Positions 1 to 7,784 of a DNA stretch of 10,081 bases are shown in pieces. A model generated the notes under the pieces. It was not told the origin of the DNA. It searched no databases and was given only the letters and a program-made list of their open reading frames with translations. The stretch comes from Actinomycetota bacterium (GTDB lineage: Bacteria > Actinomycetota > Thermoleophilia > UBA2241). The position numbers and the translations under genes are program-made. The stretch covers positions 1 to 10,081 of the forward strand of contig JAAYBE010000027.1 of NCBI GenBank assembly GCA_012719015.1, written 5' to 3'. Numbering within the stretch: the stretch's first letter is position 1; every line of letters starts with the position of its first letter.

Positions 1-1039
1 CGAGCGCCTCGGTGAACTCGTCGAGATCGCCCTCGAGGACGCCGTCGATGCGGTGCGTGGTGAGCCCGATGCGGTGGTCGGTCACCCTGCTCTGCGAGAA
101 GTTGTAGGTACGGATCTTCTGGGCACGGTCGCCGCTGCCGACCATGCCCCGCCGCGCTTCCCCGCGCTCCTCCTCGCGCTTCGCCCGCTCGAGCTCGAAC
201 AACCGCGCCCGCAGGATCCGCATGGCCTTCTCCTTGTTCTGGAGCTGGCTCTTCTCGTCCTGGCAGCTCACGGTCACCCCACTGGGGATGTGCGTGATGC
301 GGACGGCGGAGTCGGTGGTGTTGACGCTCTGACCGCCCGGCCCGCGGGCGCGGAAGATGTCCACGCGCAGATCGCCGGGGCGGACGTCGACCTCGATGTC
401 CTCAGCCTCGGCGAGCACGGCGACCGTCGCGGTGGACGTGTGGATACGGCCGACGGATTCGGTGACCGGCACGCGCTGCACGCGATGCACGCCGCCCTCG
501 TACTTGAGTGCCGAGTAGGCGCCCTGGCCCCTGACCTCCAGGATCATCTCCTTGAAGCCGCCGTCGTCGTTCTCGTTGGCCGAGAGGACCTCGACGTCGA
601 ACCCCTTGGCCTGGGCGTAGCGTGTGTACATGCGTGCGAGTTCACCGGCGAAGATGCAGGCCTCGTTGCCGCCGGCGCCGGCGCGGATCTCGAGGATCAC
701 GTCCTTGCCGTCGTTGGGGTCGCGGGTGAGCACCCGCGCGCGGATCTCGTCGGCGAGCTCGACGAGCCGCCTGCGGCCGTCGGCGAGCTCCTCCTGCGCG
801 AAGGCGCGCATCTCGGCGTCGGTGGAGCCGTCGGCGAGCAGCGCCTCGGCGTCGGTGACCGTCAGCTGAGCCTCGCGGTACCCGCGGGCGAGCTCGTGCA
901 CGGGCTGAAGCTCGGCGTGGGCGCGGGCCGCCTCGGCGTAGCGCACGCGGTCGCCGAGCACTCCAGGATCGGCGAGCTGCTCCGTGAGCTCCGCGTACGA
1001 CCGCTCTATCTCCGCTATGAGGTCGTCGACGGTCGTCAT
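1..1039 (-). CDS. prfA: Peptide chain release factor 1 (RF1), 3' end outside the window
   Basis: Class I release factor that recognises UAA and UAG in the ribosomal A site and triggers hydrolysis of peptidyl-tRNA. I translated the minus strand from ATG at 1039-1037: 346 codons stay open to the window edge. The domain order is RF1-like: a helical N-terminal domain (about 1-105), a PVT tripeptide at 191-193 in the context RVPVTES (the P-x-T anticodon motif of RF1, where RF2 has SPF), and the catalytic GGQ at 235-237 in RARGPGGQSVN. Family members are about 355-360 residues, so only some 10-15 residues should be missing. The start lies 9 nt past the stop of the DUF1385 gene and has no good Shine-Dalgarno sequence, so it probably relies on translational coupling. 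prmC, which methylates the GGQ glutamine, often follows prfA but would lie outside the window. Confidence 0.96.
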   Translation of the reverse strand, partial: MTTVDDLIAEIERSYAELTEQLADPGVLGDRVRYAEAARAHAELQPVHELARGYREAQLTVTDAEALLADGSTDAEMRAFAQEELADGRRRLVELADEIRARVLTRDPNDGKDVILEIRAGAGGNEACIFAGELARMYTRYAQAKGFDVEVLSANENDDGGFKEMILEVRGQGAYSALKYEGGVHRVQRVPVTESVGRIHTSTATVAVLAEAEDIEVDVRPGDLRVDIFRARGPGGQSVNTTDSAVRITHIPSGVTVSCQDEKSQLQNKEKAMRILRARLFELERAKREEERGEARRGMVGSGDRAQKIRTYNFSQSRVTDHRIGLTTHRIDGVLEGDLDEFTEAL

Positions 1040-1048
1040 GGCATCAGC

Positions 1049-2002
1049 TTACGCCATGACCTCCACGCCCTTCACCGGTGGACGGTCCGGCGGCTCGAGC
1101 TCCACGATCTTCTCGAGCGCGGCGATGGCGACCTCGATCTGGCCGCTGTCCGGCTGCCTGGTCGTGAGCCACTGCAGGCCGAGCCCCGGCGCCATGACCA
1201 CGCGGACGAGCAGGTTGTGCTCGTGGCGCCCCGCGTAGCGGATGATCTCGTAGCTGATGCCGGCGATCAGCGGCACCAGCACGACCCGGCTGAGCACCAG
1301 CAGGTACCAGTCCGGACGCCCCACCGCGGCGAAGACGAAGATCGACACCACGAGGACGACGAGCAGGAACGAGGTGCCGCAGCGCAGATGCAGCGTCCTG
1401 TACTTCTCGACGTTGGCCACGGTGAGCTCCTCGCCGTGCTCGAGGGCGTGGATGCTCATGTGCTCGGCGCCGTGGTACTCGAACACCCGGCGCAGGTCCC
1501 TGATCCGGGTGATCACGACGAGATAGGCGAGGAAGATGCCGACGCGGACCAGGCCCTCGACCAGCCAGAAGAGGAATCCGTCGCCCAGCCAGCGGTCGAG
1601 CAGGCCGGTGAGGAAGAGAGGCGCGATGAAGAACAGGCCGACGGCGAAGGCGAAAGCGATGACCAGCGTGATCCCGATCTCCTTCTTGCCCAGCTCCTCC
1701 TCTTCCTCGCCCAGCGATTCGTTCGCCGATCTGGTGAGGGCGCGCACGCCGATGACGAGCGATTCGATCAGGGCGACCACCCCGCGCAGCACAGGCAGCC
1801 TGAGCACGGGGTACTTCTTCATGTAGCTGACCAGCGGGAAGTGGTGCAGGCCGATGCTCCGGTCGGGGCGGCGCACCGCGAGGGACCACCAGTCCACGCC
1901 GCGCATCATGACGCCCTCGATCACGGCCTGGCCCCCGATCTGGGCGCGCCTCGCGGCCAGCGCAGGGAGCAGTCGCGCGATGGTGAGATGGCGTCGCGTC
2001 AT
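1049..2002 (-). CDS. DUF1385 family (YqhQ-like) multi-pass membrane protein
   Basis: Conserved membrane protein family found beside thyX/prfA or prmC in many Gram-positive genomes; its biochemical role is not settled, although databases often label it a metal-dependent enzyme. From ATG at 2002 it has 317 residues. Visible are the family motif GGQAVIEGVMMRG (23-35), hydrophobic segments near 110-132, 144-165, 211-228 and 232-252, an acidic cytoplasmic-looking stretch (98-104), a His-rich motif FEYHGAEHMSIHALEHG (174-190) that could bind metal, HLRCGTSF (205-212), and a conserved C-terminal PGLGLQWLTTRQP (272-284). An earlier in-frame ATG at 2068 would overlap thyX by 32 nt, but GGAGG abuts it with no spacer and the added residues look unconserved, so I prefer 2002; even there the ribosome site is weak (AGG, 4 nt spacer). 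Family call is sure, start less so. Confidence 0.9.
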   Translation of the reverse strand: MTRRHLTIARLLPALAARRAQIGGQAVIEGVMMRGVDWWSLAVRRPDRSIGLHHFPLVSYMKKYPVLRLPVLRGVVALIESLVIGVRALTRSANESLGEEEEELGKKEIGITLVIAFAFAVGLFFIAPLFLTGLLDRWLGDGFLFWLVEGLVRVGIFLAYLVVITRIRDLRRVFEYHGAEHMSIHALEHGEELTVANVEKYRTLHLRCGTSFLLVVLVVSIFVFAAVGRPDWYLLVLSRVVLVPLIAGISYEIIRYAGRHEHNLLVRVVMAPGLGLQWLTTRQPDSGQIEVAIAALEKIVELEPPDRPPVKGVEVMA

Positions 2003-2036
2003 GGCGCCTGAGTCCGGACCCACGCGCGGCGGGACG

Positions 2037-2780
2037 TCAAGCCCGCGCGGCCGCCGGACCGTCGACATCCTCCGGCTTGTACGGCTTGCCGCAGGTCATC
2101 CTGCCCTCCTGGCAGGCGCCATAGAGACAGCTGGGGCCGGTGCGGTCGAAGAGGTTCGGGGCGAGCTCCTTGACCATGCCGCGCATCCGCCAGGCGAGGT
2201 CGCGGATCTCCCACTGCGCCCGGTTGCAGCAGCGCACGTGGAAGAAGTGCCGCAGCTCGCGTGCGTTCATGGTGACCACGATCCTGGTCTCGGCGGCGTT
2301 GGGCAGCACGAAGCGGGCGTCCTCCTGGACGCTCTCGCGCGTGCGTCCCTCACCGAGGCCGAGCTCCACAAGCTTGTCGTAGGCGGCGCGGGCGTCCTCC
2401 ATCGCCTTGAAGAAGACCGCCGCGGCCTCGGCGTTGGCCGAGATGCTGGGCGGCACGACGAAGCTGTCCGCCGCCCCGAAATTGACGTAGCGCTGCGACT
2501 GCTGGTTGTAGCTCGCCACGCGATGCCGCACCAGCTGGTGTGTGCAGGCGCGGCTCACGCCGTCCACGGCGAAGCTGAAGGTCGCGTGCTCGAGCGCCGA
2601 GTGATGGCCGCTGCGGACGAGGATGCGCACGAGCTTGGCGACGTCGTCGTCGCTCATCTCCTGCTGGAGGTCGGCGGCGGACACGGGCGCGTAACACAGC
2701 CGGCCCGCGACGGCCACGGCGCGGTCCGGGTCGGGCGTGTGCTGCAGGAGCCGGACGTGGAGTTCGGCGCCGGTGCCCAC
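2037..2780 (-). CDS. thyX: Flavin-dependent thymidylate synthase ThyX
   Basis: Makes dTMP from dUMP using methylene-tetrahydrofolate, FAD and NADPH; the alternative to ThyA. The 247-residue product carries the ThyX signature RHRVASYNQQS at 85-95 (RHR, seven residues, S), followed by QRY. It also has SGHHSALEHATFSF (57-70), MNARELRHFFHVRCCNRAQWEIR (171-193) and a Cys-containing tail GPSCLYGACQEGRMTCGKP (215-233), all typical of the family; I know of no role for the tail cysteines. Start is GTG at 2780, one nucleotide after the rpmE stop codon and without a clear Shine-Dalgarno sequence, which suggests translational coupling to rpmE. No thyA is in the window. The last residues (240-247) are low-complexity Ala/Arg. 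Confidence 0.96.
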   Translation of the reverse strand: MGTGAELHVRLLQHTPDPDRAVAVAGRLCYAPVSAADLQQEMSDDDVAKLVRILVRSGHHSALEHATFSFAVDGVSRACTHQLVRHRVASYNQQSQRYVNFGAADSFVVPPSISANAEAAAVFFKAMEDARAAYDKLVELGLGEGRTRESVQEDARFVLPNAAETRIVVTMNARELRHFFHVRCCNRAQWEIRDLAWRMRGMVKELAPNLFDRTGPSCLYGACQEGRMTCGKPYKPEDVDGPAAARA

Positions 2781-2781
2781 G

Positions 2782-3117
2782 TCAGGACTCGTCGGACGTG
2801 GCGGCCTCGGCGGCCTCCGCCGGCGCGGTCTCCGCAGCCACGGCCGCCGGCTGCGGCCGGGGACGCTCGGGTTTGGGCGGCCGGACCTTGGGCGCCTTCG
2901 GCTTGGCCGGAGCGGCGGCCTTCTTCTTGAGGCGCCGCTCGAAACGGTCCACCCGGCCGCCCGAGTCCACCAGCTTCTGCTTGCCGGTGTAGAACGGGTG
3001 ACACTGCGAGCACAGCTCCACGTGCAGCTCCTTCTTGGTGCTGCGCGTGGTGAACGTGTTGCCGCAGCTGCAGTGGACGGTCGCCTCCTGGTACTGCGGG
3101 TGGATGTCCTTCTTCAT
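2782..3117 (-). CDS. rpmE: 50S ribosomal protein L31, zinc-binding type, with extended C-terminus
   Basis: Structural protein of the large ribosomal subunit near the central protuberance and the intersubunit bridge. It begins MKKDIHPQYQ and has four cysteines at 16, 18, 36 and 39 (CSC and CSQC), the Zn-binding pattern of the C+ form of L31, plus the conserved HPFYTGKQKLVDSGGRVDRF (40-59). The usual protein has about 70 residues; this one has 111, because residues about 66-111 form a Lys/Pro/Ala-rich basic stretch that turns into an Ala/Glu-rich acidic end. ATG at 3117 is preceded by AGAAGGGA with a 9-nt spacer. It is the first gene of a packed minus-strand run with thyX, the DUF1385 gene and prfA. 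The position downstream of rho is common in bacteria, but here two opposite-strand genes separate them. Confidence 0.95.
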   Translation of the reverse strand: MKKDIHPQYQEATVHCSCGNTFTTRSTKKELHVELCSQCHPFYTGKQKLVDSGGRVDRFERRLKKKAAAPAKPKAPKVRPPKPERPRPQPAAVAAETAPAEAAEAATSDES

Positions 3118-3181
3118 CTGTACGGATCCCTTCTGGGAGCAAACCCGGTGCTGACGCGAACCGGCGCGAGGCCGAAGCGGA

Positions 3182-3190
3182 ATGATACCA
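3182..3190 (-). promoter_or_regulatory. Candidate extended -10 promoter for the rpmE operon
   Basis: On the minus strand this reads TGG-TATCAT: an extended -10 TG one base before a good -10 hexamer. It would start transcription near 3175 and give a leader of about 58 nt before the rpmE ATG. A -35 match is poor (TTCCGG, 18 nt upstream). The short patch is conspicuously A+T-rich in a GC-rich divergent intergenic region (3118-3302) shared with the plus-strand phospholipase gene. This is sequence inference only. Confidence 0.42.
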
Positions 3191-3302
3191 TGACCGCCGC
3201 GCTCACCGGAACCGTCGACGACGGACCCCGGCGCCCCGGCGAAGGCGCGGGGGCGAGAGCCGCCGCCGGACCGGACGGCGGCACGATGAGGGGAGGACGG
3301 GC

Positions 3303-4310
3303 ATGCCGGATCTGCTGGCCCACCACGACGTGGCACAGGCCGCCCGGGCGCTGCTCCCCCCGGGACACCTGGCGGACCTCCTGGCGGAGGCCCCGGACGC
3401 GTACGCCGTCGGCGCCCAGGGACCGGACTTCTTCTCCTACGCGGGCCTGCGGCCGGGAGGGGGCGTCCGCAGCCACCCCGGCCGGACGGTGCACCGGCAG
3501 CACACACGCGCGGCCTTGACGACGATGCTCGCCACGGCGGCCGCCGCGCCGCCGGGCGTCCGGGCCGGCCTGTACGCCTACATCAGCGGTTACGCGACGC
3601 ACGTCTGCCTCGACGCCGGCGCGCACCCGTGGATCGTGTACTGGACCGGGGGCGCCCCCAAGGGCATCGACTCTCCTGACGCCCTGCGGGCGACCCGCCG
3701 GCACGGCGTCCTCGAGGCGTCTCTCGACGTCATGCTGGCGGCCCGGCGCCGACCGCCCGGCGTCTCCTGCGGACGGAGCCGACGTCTGCTCTCCCTGACC
3801 CCGCGGAGGCGCCGGGCGGTGGCGCGTCTGTGGGCCGTGGTGCTGCAGGACGTGTACGGCATCCCCTGGACCGCGCGCCAGACCGAGGCGGCGCTGCACG
3901 TGATGGCGCTCGTCTACGCGCAGCTCACCGACCGCCTCTCGCCGCTCGCGCTGGCGCTCCAGGCCGGGGGGGCGGCGCTGGACCCGGACGGCGTCTGGCG
4001 CAGCCAGATCTACCCGTCCGCGCCGCACCCCGCAGCCGTGCGCCTCGTCGCCGAACGACGCGAGTGGCGCAGTCCCTGGCGACCCTCGGAGGCGCGGCAC
4101 GAGACGTTCGCCGAGCTCTGCGGCCGTGCGGTCGGCGAGTCGCTCGCCTGTCTGGAGACGATCGCACGCGCCGCGTCCGGCGACCTGTCCGCGCACGACG
4201 CGGCGGTCGCCCTCGGCGACCGCAGCATGGTCAGCGGCGGACCCTGCGACGACCCCCGCGCCCCGACGGTCTTCGCCCCCGACCGCGACGCCCTGTGGCG
4301 CGGAGTGTGA
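3303..4310 (+). CDS. Zinc-dependent phospholipase C family protein, no signal peptide
   Basis: Probable metal-dependent hydrolase related to bacterial zinc phospholipase C (Zn_dep_PLPC family), which cleaves phospholipid head-group phosphodiesters. The 335-residue product has GPDFFSY at 40-46 (candidate ligand D42), histidines at 64 and 67, the dense motif YATHVCLDAGAHP (97-109; H100, D104, H108) and RHGVLEASLD (133-142; H134, E138). Their order resembles the His/Asp/His and His-x3-Glu zinc ligands of the Bacillus cereus enzyme. There is no secretory signal; His7/His8 lie where an N-terminal zinc ligand might sit, so the protein is probably cytoplasmic and its substrate unknown. The C-terminal part (about 230-290) resembles cytoplasmic members of the family. 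ATG at 3303 follows GGGAGG (3291-3296) with a 6-nt spacer. It is divergent from rpmE and precedes the hotdog gene on the same strand by 138 nt. Confidence 0.78.
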   Translation: MPDLLAHHDVAQAARALLPPGHLADLLAEAPDAYAVGAQGPDFFSYAGLRPGGGVRSHPGRTVHRQHTRAALTTMLATAAAAPPGVRAGLYAYISGYATHVCLDAGAHPWIVYWTGGAPKGIDSPDALRATRRHGVLEASLDVMLAARRRPPGVSCGRSRRLLSLTPRRRRAVARLWAVVLQDVYGIPWTARQTEAALHVMALVYAQLTDRLSPLALALQAGGAALDPDGVWRSQIYPSAPHPAAVRLVAERREWRSPWRPSEARHETFAELCGRAVGESLACLETIARAASGDLSAHDAAVALGDRSMVSGGPCDDPRAPTVFAPDRDALWRGV

Positions 4311-4376
4311 CGCCGGCCCCGTCGCGGCGCGGCCACCCGGGTCCTGCGCCCGACCGCACCGCACGACTCACCGGTC

Positions 4377-4385
4377 TGGTATAAC
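4377..4385 (+). promoter_or_regulatory. Candidate extended -10 promoter for the Kal-like gene
   Basis: Reads TGG-TATAAC, an extended -10 element with five of six consensus bases in the hexamer and no convincing -35. It lies 63 nt before the ATG at 4449, so a start near 4392 would give a leader of about 57 nt. CCGGT (4371-4375) and ACCGG (4384-4388) form an inverted repeat flanking the element and could be an operator. The rest of the 4311-4448 gap is GC-rich and otherwise empty. If real, the Kal-like gene is transcribed independently of the phospholipase gene. Confidence 0.42.
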
Positions 4386-4448
4386 CGGCCCGGCGGCGAT
4401 CACACCCGGACGACGCGCGGCGACGTCCGGCAGTCGAAAGGAGCCGGG

Positions 4449-4838
4449 ATGGAACACAGGTCGGTCATCCGGATGAGGATGAGCGCGCACGACGCGCACT
4501 ACGGCGGTGACCTCGTCGACGGCGCCAGGCTGCTGCAGCTCTTCGGCGACGTCGCCACCGAGCTGCTGATCCACATGGACGGGGACGAGGGACTCTTCGC
4601 CGGCTACGAGAGCATCGCCTTCAAGGCCCCCGTGCGCGCCGGCGACTACATCGAGGCGACCGGCGAGATCGTCAAGGTGGGCAACCGCTCGCGGAAGATG
4701 GAGTTCGTGGCCCGCAAGGTCATCGCCGCGCGGCCCGATGTGAGCGAGTCGGCCGCCGACTTCCTCCAGGAGCCCGTCGTGGTGTGCACCGCGACCGGCA
4801 CCTGCGTGCGCGGCCCGGAGCGCCCCGCGGCGGACTGA
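4449..4838 (+). CDS. kal: 3-aminobutyryl-CoA ammonia-lyase-like hotdog protein
   Basis: Small hotdog-fold protein that strongly resembles 3-aminobutyryl-CoA ammonia lyase, which removes ammonia from L-3-aminobutyryl-CoA to give crotonyl-CoA in anaerobic lysine fermentation. From memory of the family, the following blocks are near-diagnostic: RMSAHDAHYGGDLVDGARLL (10-29), LFGDVATELLI (31-41), GDEGLFAGYESI (45-56), FKAPVRAGDYIEATGEIVKVGNRSRKM (58-84), and near the C-terminus EPVVVCTATGTCV (107-119). Length, 129 residues, is also typical. It lacks the usual partners (lysine aminomutases, the 3-keto-5-aminohexanoate cleavage enzyme) in this window, so its physiological substrate may differ; a general acyl-CoA thioesterase or hydratase role is the alternative. 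The start is well supported by AAAGGAG (4437-4443) with a 5-nt spacer. It ends 39 nt from the convergent rho gene. Confidence 0.8.
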   Translation: MEHRSVIRMRMSAHDAHYGGDLVDGARLLQLFGDVATELLIHMDGDEGLFAGYESIAFKAPVRAGDYIEATGEIVKVGNRSRKMEFVARKVIAARPDVSESAADFLQEPVVVCTATGTCVRGPERPAAD

Positions 4839-4853
4839 GCCGCCCCGCCGCGG
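4825..4853. terminator. GC-rich hairpin between convergent kal-like gene and rho
   Basis: CCGCGGCGG (4825-4833) and CCGCCGCGG (4845-4853) are a perfect 9-bp inverted repeat with an 11-nt loop, spanning the stop codon of the plus-strand gene in the 39-nt convergent gap before the rho stop. No T-run follows on either strand, so it is not a classical intrinsic terminator; it may be a roadblock or a GC-type bidirectional terminator, or chance in GC-rich DNA. Confidence 0.3.
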
Positions 4854-4877
4854 AGATGCGGGCGCGAGCGCGGGTCG

Positions 4878-6545
<1,668 letters not shown>

Positions 6546-6663
6546 GGGCTCCCGGGAGTTCTGGCATCCCGTGCACGATGCGGACTGGGACCGCGCCCGG
6601 AAGATGCCGTACGAGGACGTGGGTGGTGCGAACGGAAGACGGGTCGATGCAGACCCGGCACGT

Positions 6664-6807
6664 TCAGTATGTCATACCGCGCAAGGGATTCCCAGTGACG
6701 TCGTCCATGCTCGACTGTGGGACGGGATCCGTCTCCGCCTCCGGGAGAGGGATCGGGGATGCTCCCATTGTATCGGCGGGGACCGGCGGAACTGAAGACC
6801 CGGTCAC
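6664..6807 (-). CDS. Possible 47-residue small ORF coupled to the 2PGK gene
   Basis: Not recognised. A GTG at 6807 overlaps the kinase stop codon as GTGA, the same junction as between the two genes before it, and is preceded by AAGGAG (minus strand, 6820-6815) with a 7-nt spacer. It would encode a Pro/Ser-rich, acidic peptide beginning MTGSSVPPVPADTMG and ending NPLRGMTY, with no membrane segment or cysteine. Against it: third-position G/C is about 70% by my count, clearly below neighbouring genes, and a putative rho promoter lies inside it. It could equally be the untranslated rho upstream region with a fortuitous ribosome site. Confidence 0.28.
   Translation of the reverse strand: MTGSSVPPVPADTMGASPIPLPEAETDPVPQSSMDDVTGNPLRGMTY
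6767..6796 (-). promoter_or_regulatory. Candidate promoter for rho, giving a leader of about 215 nt
   Basis: On the minus strand TTCAGT (6796-6791), an 18-nt spacer and TACAAT (6772-6767; five of six -10 consensus bases) form a plausible sigma-70-type promoter. Transcription would begin near 6760 and leave about 215 nt of untranslated leader before the rho ATG at 6545. Long leaders used for autoregulation are established for rho in enterobacteria; that this one works so is inference. The leader (6546-6760) has lower G+C than the neighbouring genes, a palindrome CTCCCGGGAG (6549-6558) just before the start codon, and GGGATTCCC at about 6685-6693. Confidence 0.4.
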
Positions 6808-7784
6808 GCCGGCGCTCCTTCGCCGGTGGGGGACGGCGACCCCGCTGCGGGGGGATCGACGCCGGCCGCGGGGTCGCCGTCCCCCACCTCCTCCTCGACG
6901 CGACGCAGGATCACGCCCAGGATCTCGCTGAGGCTGTCGTCCAGGCTGGGGCCGTCGACGACCGGTACGCCGAGCGAGTGCGCCTGTCCGACGATGTACC
7001 GCTGGATGCGACGGATCTCGGCGAAGTGCTCGACGTAGCGACGCAGGGGACGGATGCCGCCGGTCTCCCACTCCCGCACCGTGAAGTTGGCGCGGTGCCG
7101 CTCCTTGTCGGCGACGGCCAGCACGAACTCCAGCACGATCGCGCCTCCCCAGTGCGAGCGGTCGAGGAAGCCCGGCACGAGATGGACGCCCTCGACGACC
7201 ATCCGCTGCGCCTCGTCGATGCCGCGTCGCACGAGCGCCTCGACACCCACCGAGACAGCCTTGGTCTGCTCGATGAAGCCCATCTTGCTCAGGTCCGTCT
7301 CGCGCGGCACCGGCACCCGCACGGTGGTCGCGGCGTCGAACGACGAGGTATGGATCGCCGGCATGAGCTCGACGGCGAAGAACGCGCGCATGGTCTGTCG
7401 CACCATGTCGGTGCCGATCAGGCGGGTGATGCCCAGCCGGTGGGCGAGTTGGGTCGCCAGGGTGCTCTTGCCGACACCTGTGGCGCCCCCGATGAGGACG
7501 ATGAGCGGAGTCTCGAGGCGACGCAGCTTCTGCCACTGGCGGAAGCGCACGATGAGGACGTCCCCCTTCGCGCGACCGAGACGGTCCCGCGCGATCTCCT
7601 GAAGGTCGGCGAGCGTGAGGGCCGCCGGACCGCGGCGCCGCAGGCGCCGGTCCACGGCGGCGGCCACGTTGTAGGCGTCCTCGGGGGCGAGCCCCGTGGA
7701 CATCAGGGTCTGCGCCATGAGGCCCTTGCTGAACGGGGCCTGCTCGCCCTCGTCGATGAGGGGGATGTCGCGGTGGTCCGTCAC
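6804..7784 (-). CDS. 2-phosphoglycerate kinase (2PGK) with N-terminal ATP-cone-like domain
   Basis: Phosphorylates 2-phosphoglycerate with ATP to 2,3-diphosphoglycerate, the first committed step towards cyclic 2,3-diphosphoglycerate in methanogenic archaea. The 326-residue protein has an N-terminal region (about 8-90) resembling the ATP-cone of archaeal 2PGK (PFSKGLMAQTL, then VDRRLRRRG), a P-loop GATGVGKS (100-107), GTDMVRQTMR (124-133), ELMPAIHTSSFDA (139-151) and VVEGVHLVPGF (196-206), the hallmarks I know for this family. Residues about 300-326 are a Gly/Pro/Ala tail encoded by an inverted repeat. GTG at 7784 overlaps the synthetase stop (GTGA) and GAGG lies 7 nt upstream, so translation is probably coupled. 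Adjacency to the synthetase strongly supports the substrate call. A generic P-loop kinase is the less likely alternative. Confidence 0.88.
   Translation of the reverse strand: MTDHRDIPLIDEGEQAPFSKGLMAQTLMSTGLAPEDAYNVAAAVDRRLRRRGPAALTLADLQEIARDRLGRAKGDVLIVRFRQWQKLRRLETPLIVLIGGATGVGKSTLATQLAHRLGITRLIGTDMVRQTMRAFFAVELMPAIHTSSFDAATTVRVPVPRETDLSKMGFIEQTKAVSVGVEALVRRGIDEAQRMVVEGVHLVPGFLDRSHWGGAIVLEFVLAVADKERHRANFTVREWETGGIRPLRRYVEHFAEIRRIQRYIVGQAHSLGVPVVDGPSLDDSLSEILGVILRRVEEEVGDGDPAAGVDPPAAGSPSPTGEGAPA
6809..6826 (-). promoter_or_regulatory. Small hairpin presenting AAGGAG in its loop
   Basis: CCGGCG and CGCCGG form a 6-bp perfect stem around a 6-nt loop that reads AAGGAG on the minus strand, a near-ideal Shine-Dalgarno sequence 7 nt before the GTG at 6807. 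The stem shares two bases with the 21-bp inverted repeat, so the two structures compete slightly. A role in translation of the small ORF is inference. Confidence 0.35.
6825..6888. repeat. Perfect 21-bp inverted repeat at the 3' end of the 2PGK gene
   Basis: Positions 6825-6845 are the exact reverse complement of 6868-6888, with a 22-nt loop between. It lies wholly in the last part of the kinase gene and encodes residues 299-320 (the DGDPAAG to AAGSPSP tail). The stem is almost all G/C and would be very stable in RNA or as a cruciform. No T-run follows on the minus strand, so it is not a standard intrinsic terminator. Alternatives are a REP-like intergenic element that has become coding, a 3'-end-protecting stem, or a brake on downstream transcription. 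Confidence 0.9.

Noticed and set aside
53..2011. 652-codon plus-strand open frame
   Set aside because: It lies antisense to prfA and the DUF1385 gene, both of which have family motifs on the minus strand. Long antisense frames are expected in GC-rich codon-biased DNA.
2003..2068. Longer DUF1385 protein starting at ATG 2068
   Set aside because: It overlaps thyX by 32 nt, its GGAGG touches the start codon with no spacer, and the added 22 residues are unlike the family; not fully excluded.
3114..4364. 416-codon minus-strand open frame over the phospholipase gene
   Set aside because: Arg/Gly-rich translation without motifs; the plus-strand frame has the zinc-ligand pattern and a good ribosome site.
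6664..6708. 14-codon ORF (MDDVTGNPLRGMTY) as a rho leader peptide
   Set aside because: No Shine-Dalgarno sequence before its ATG and no telling amino-acid composition; it is the end of the longer small ORF listed.
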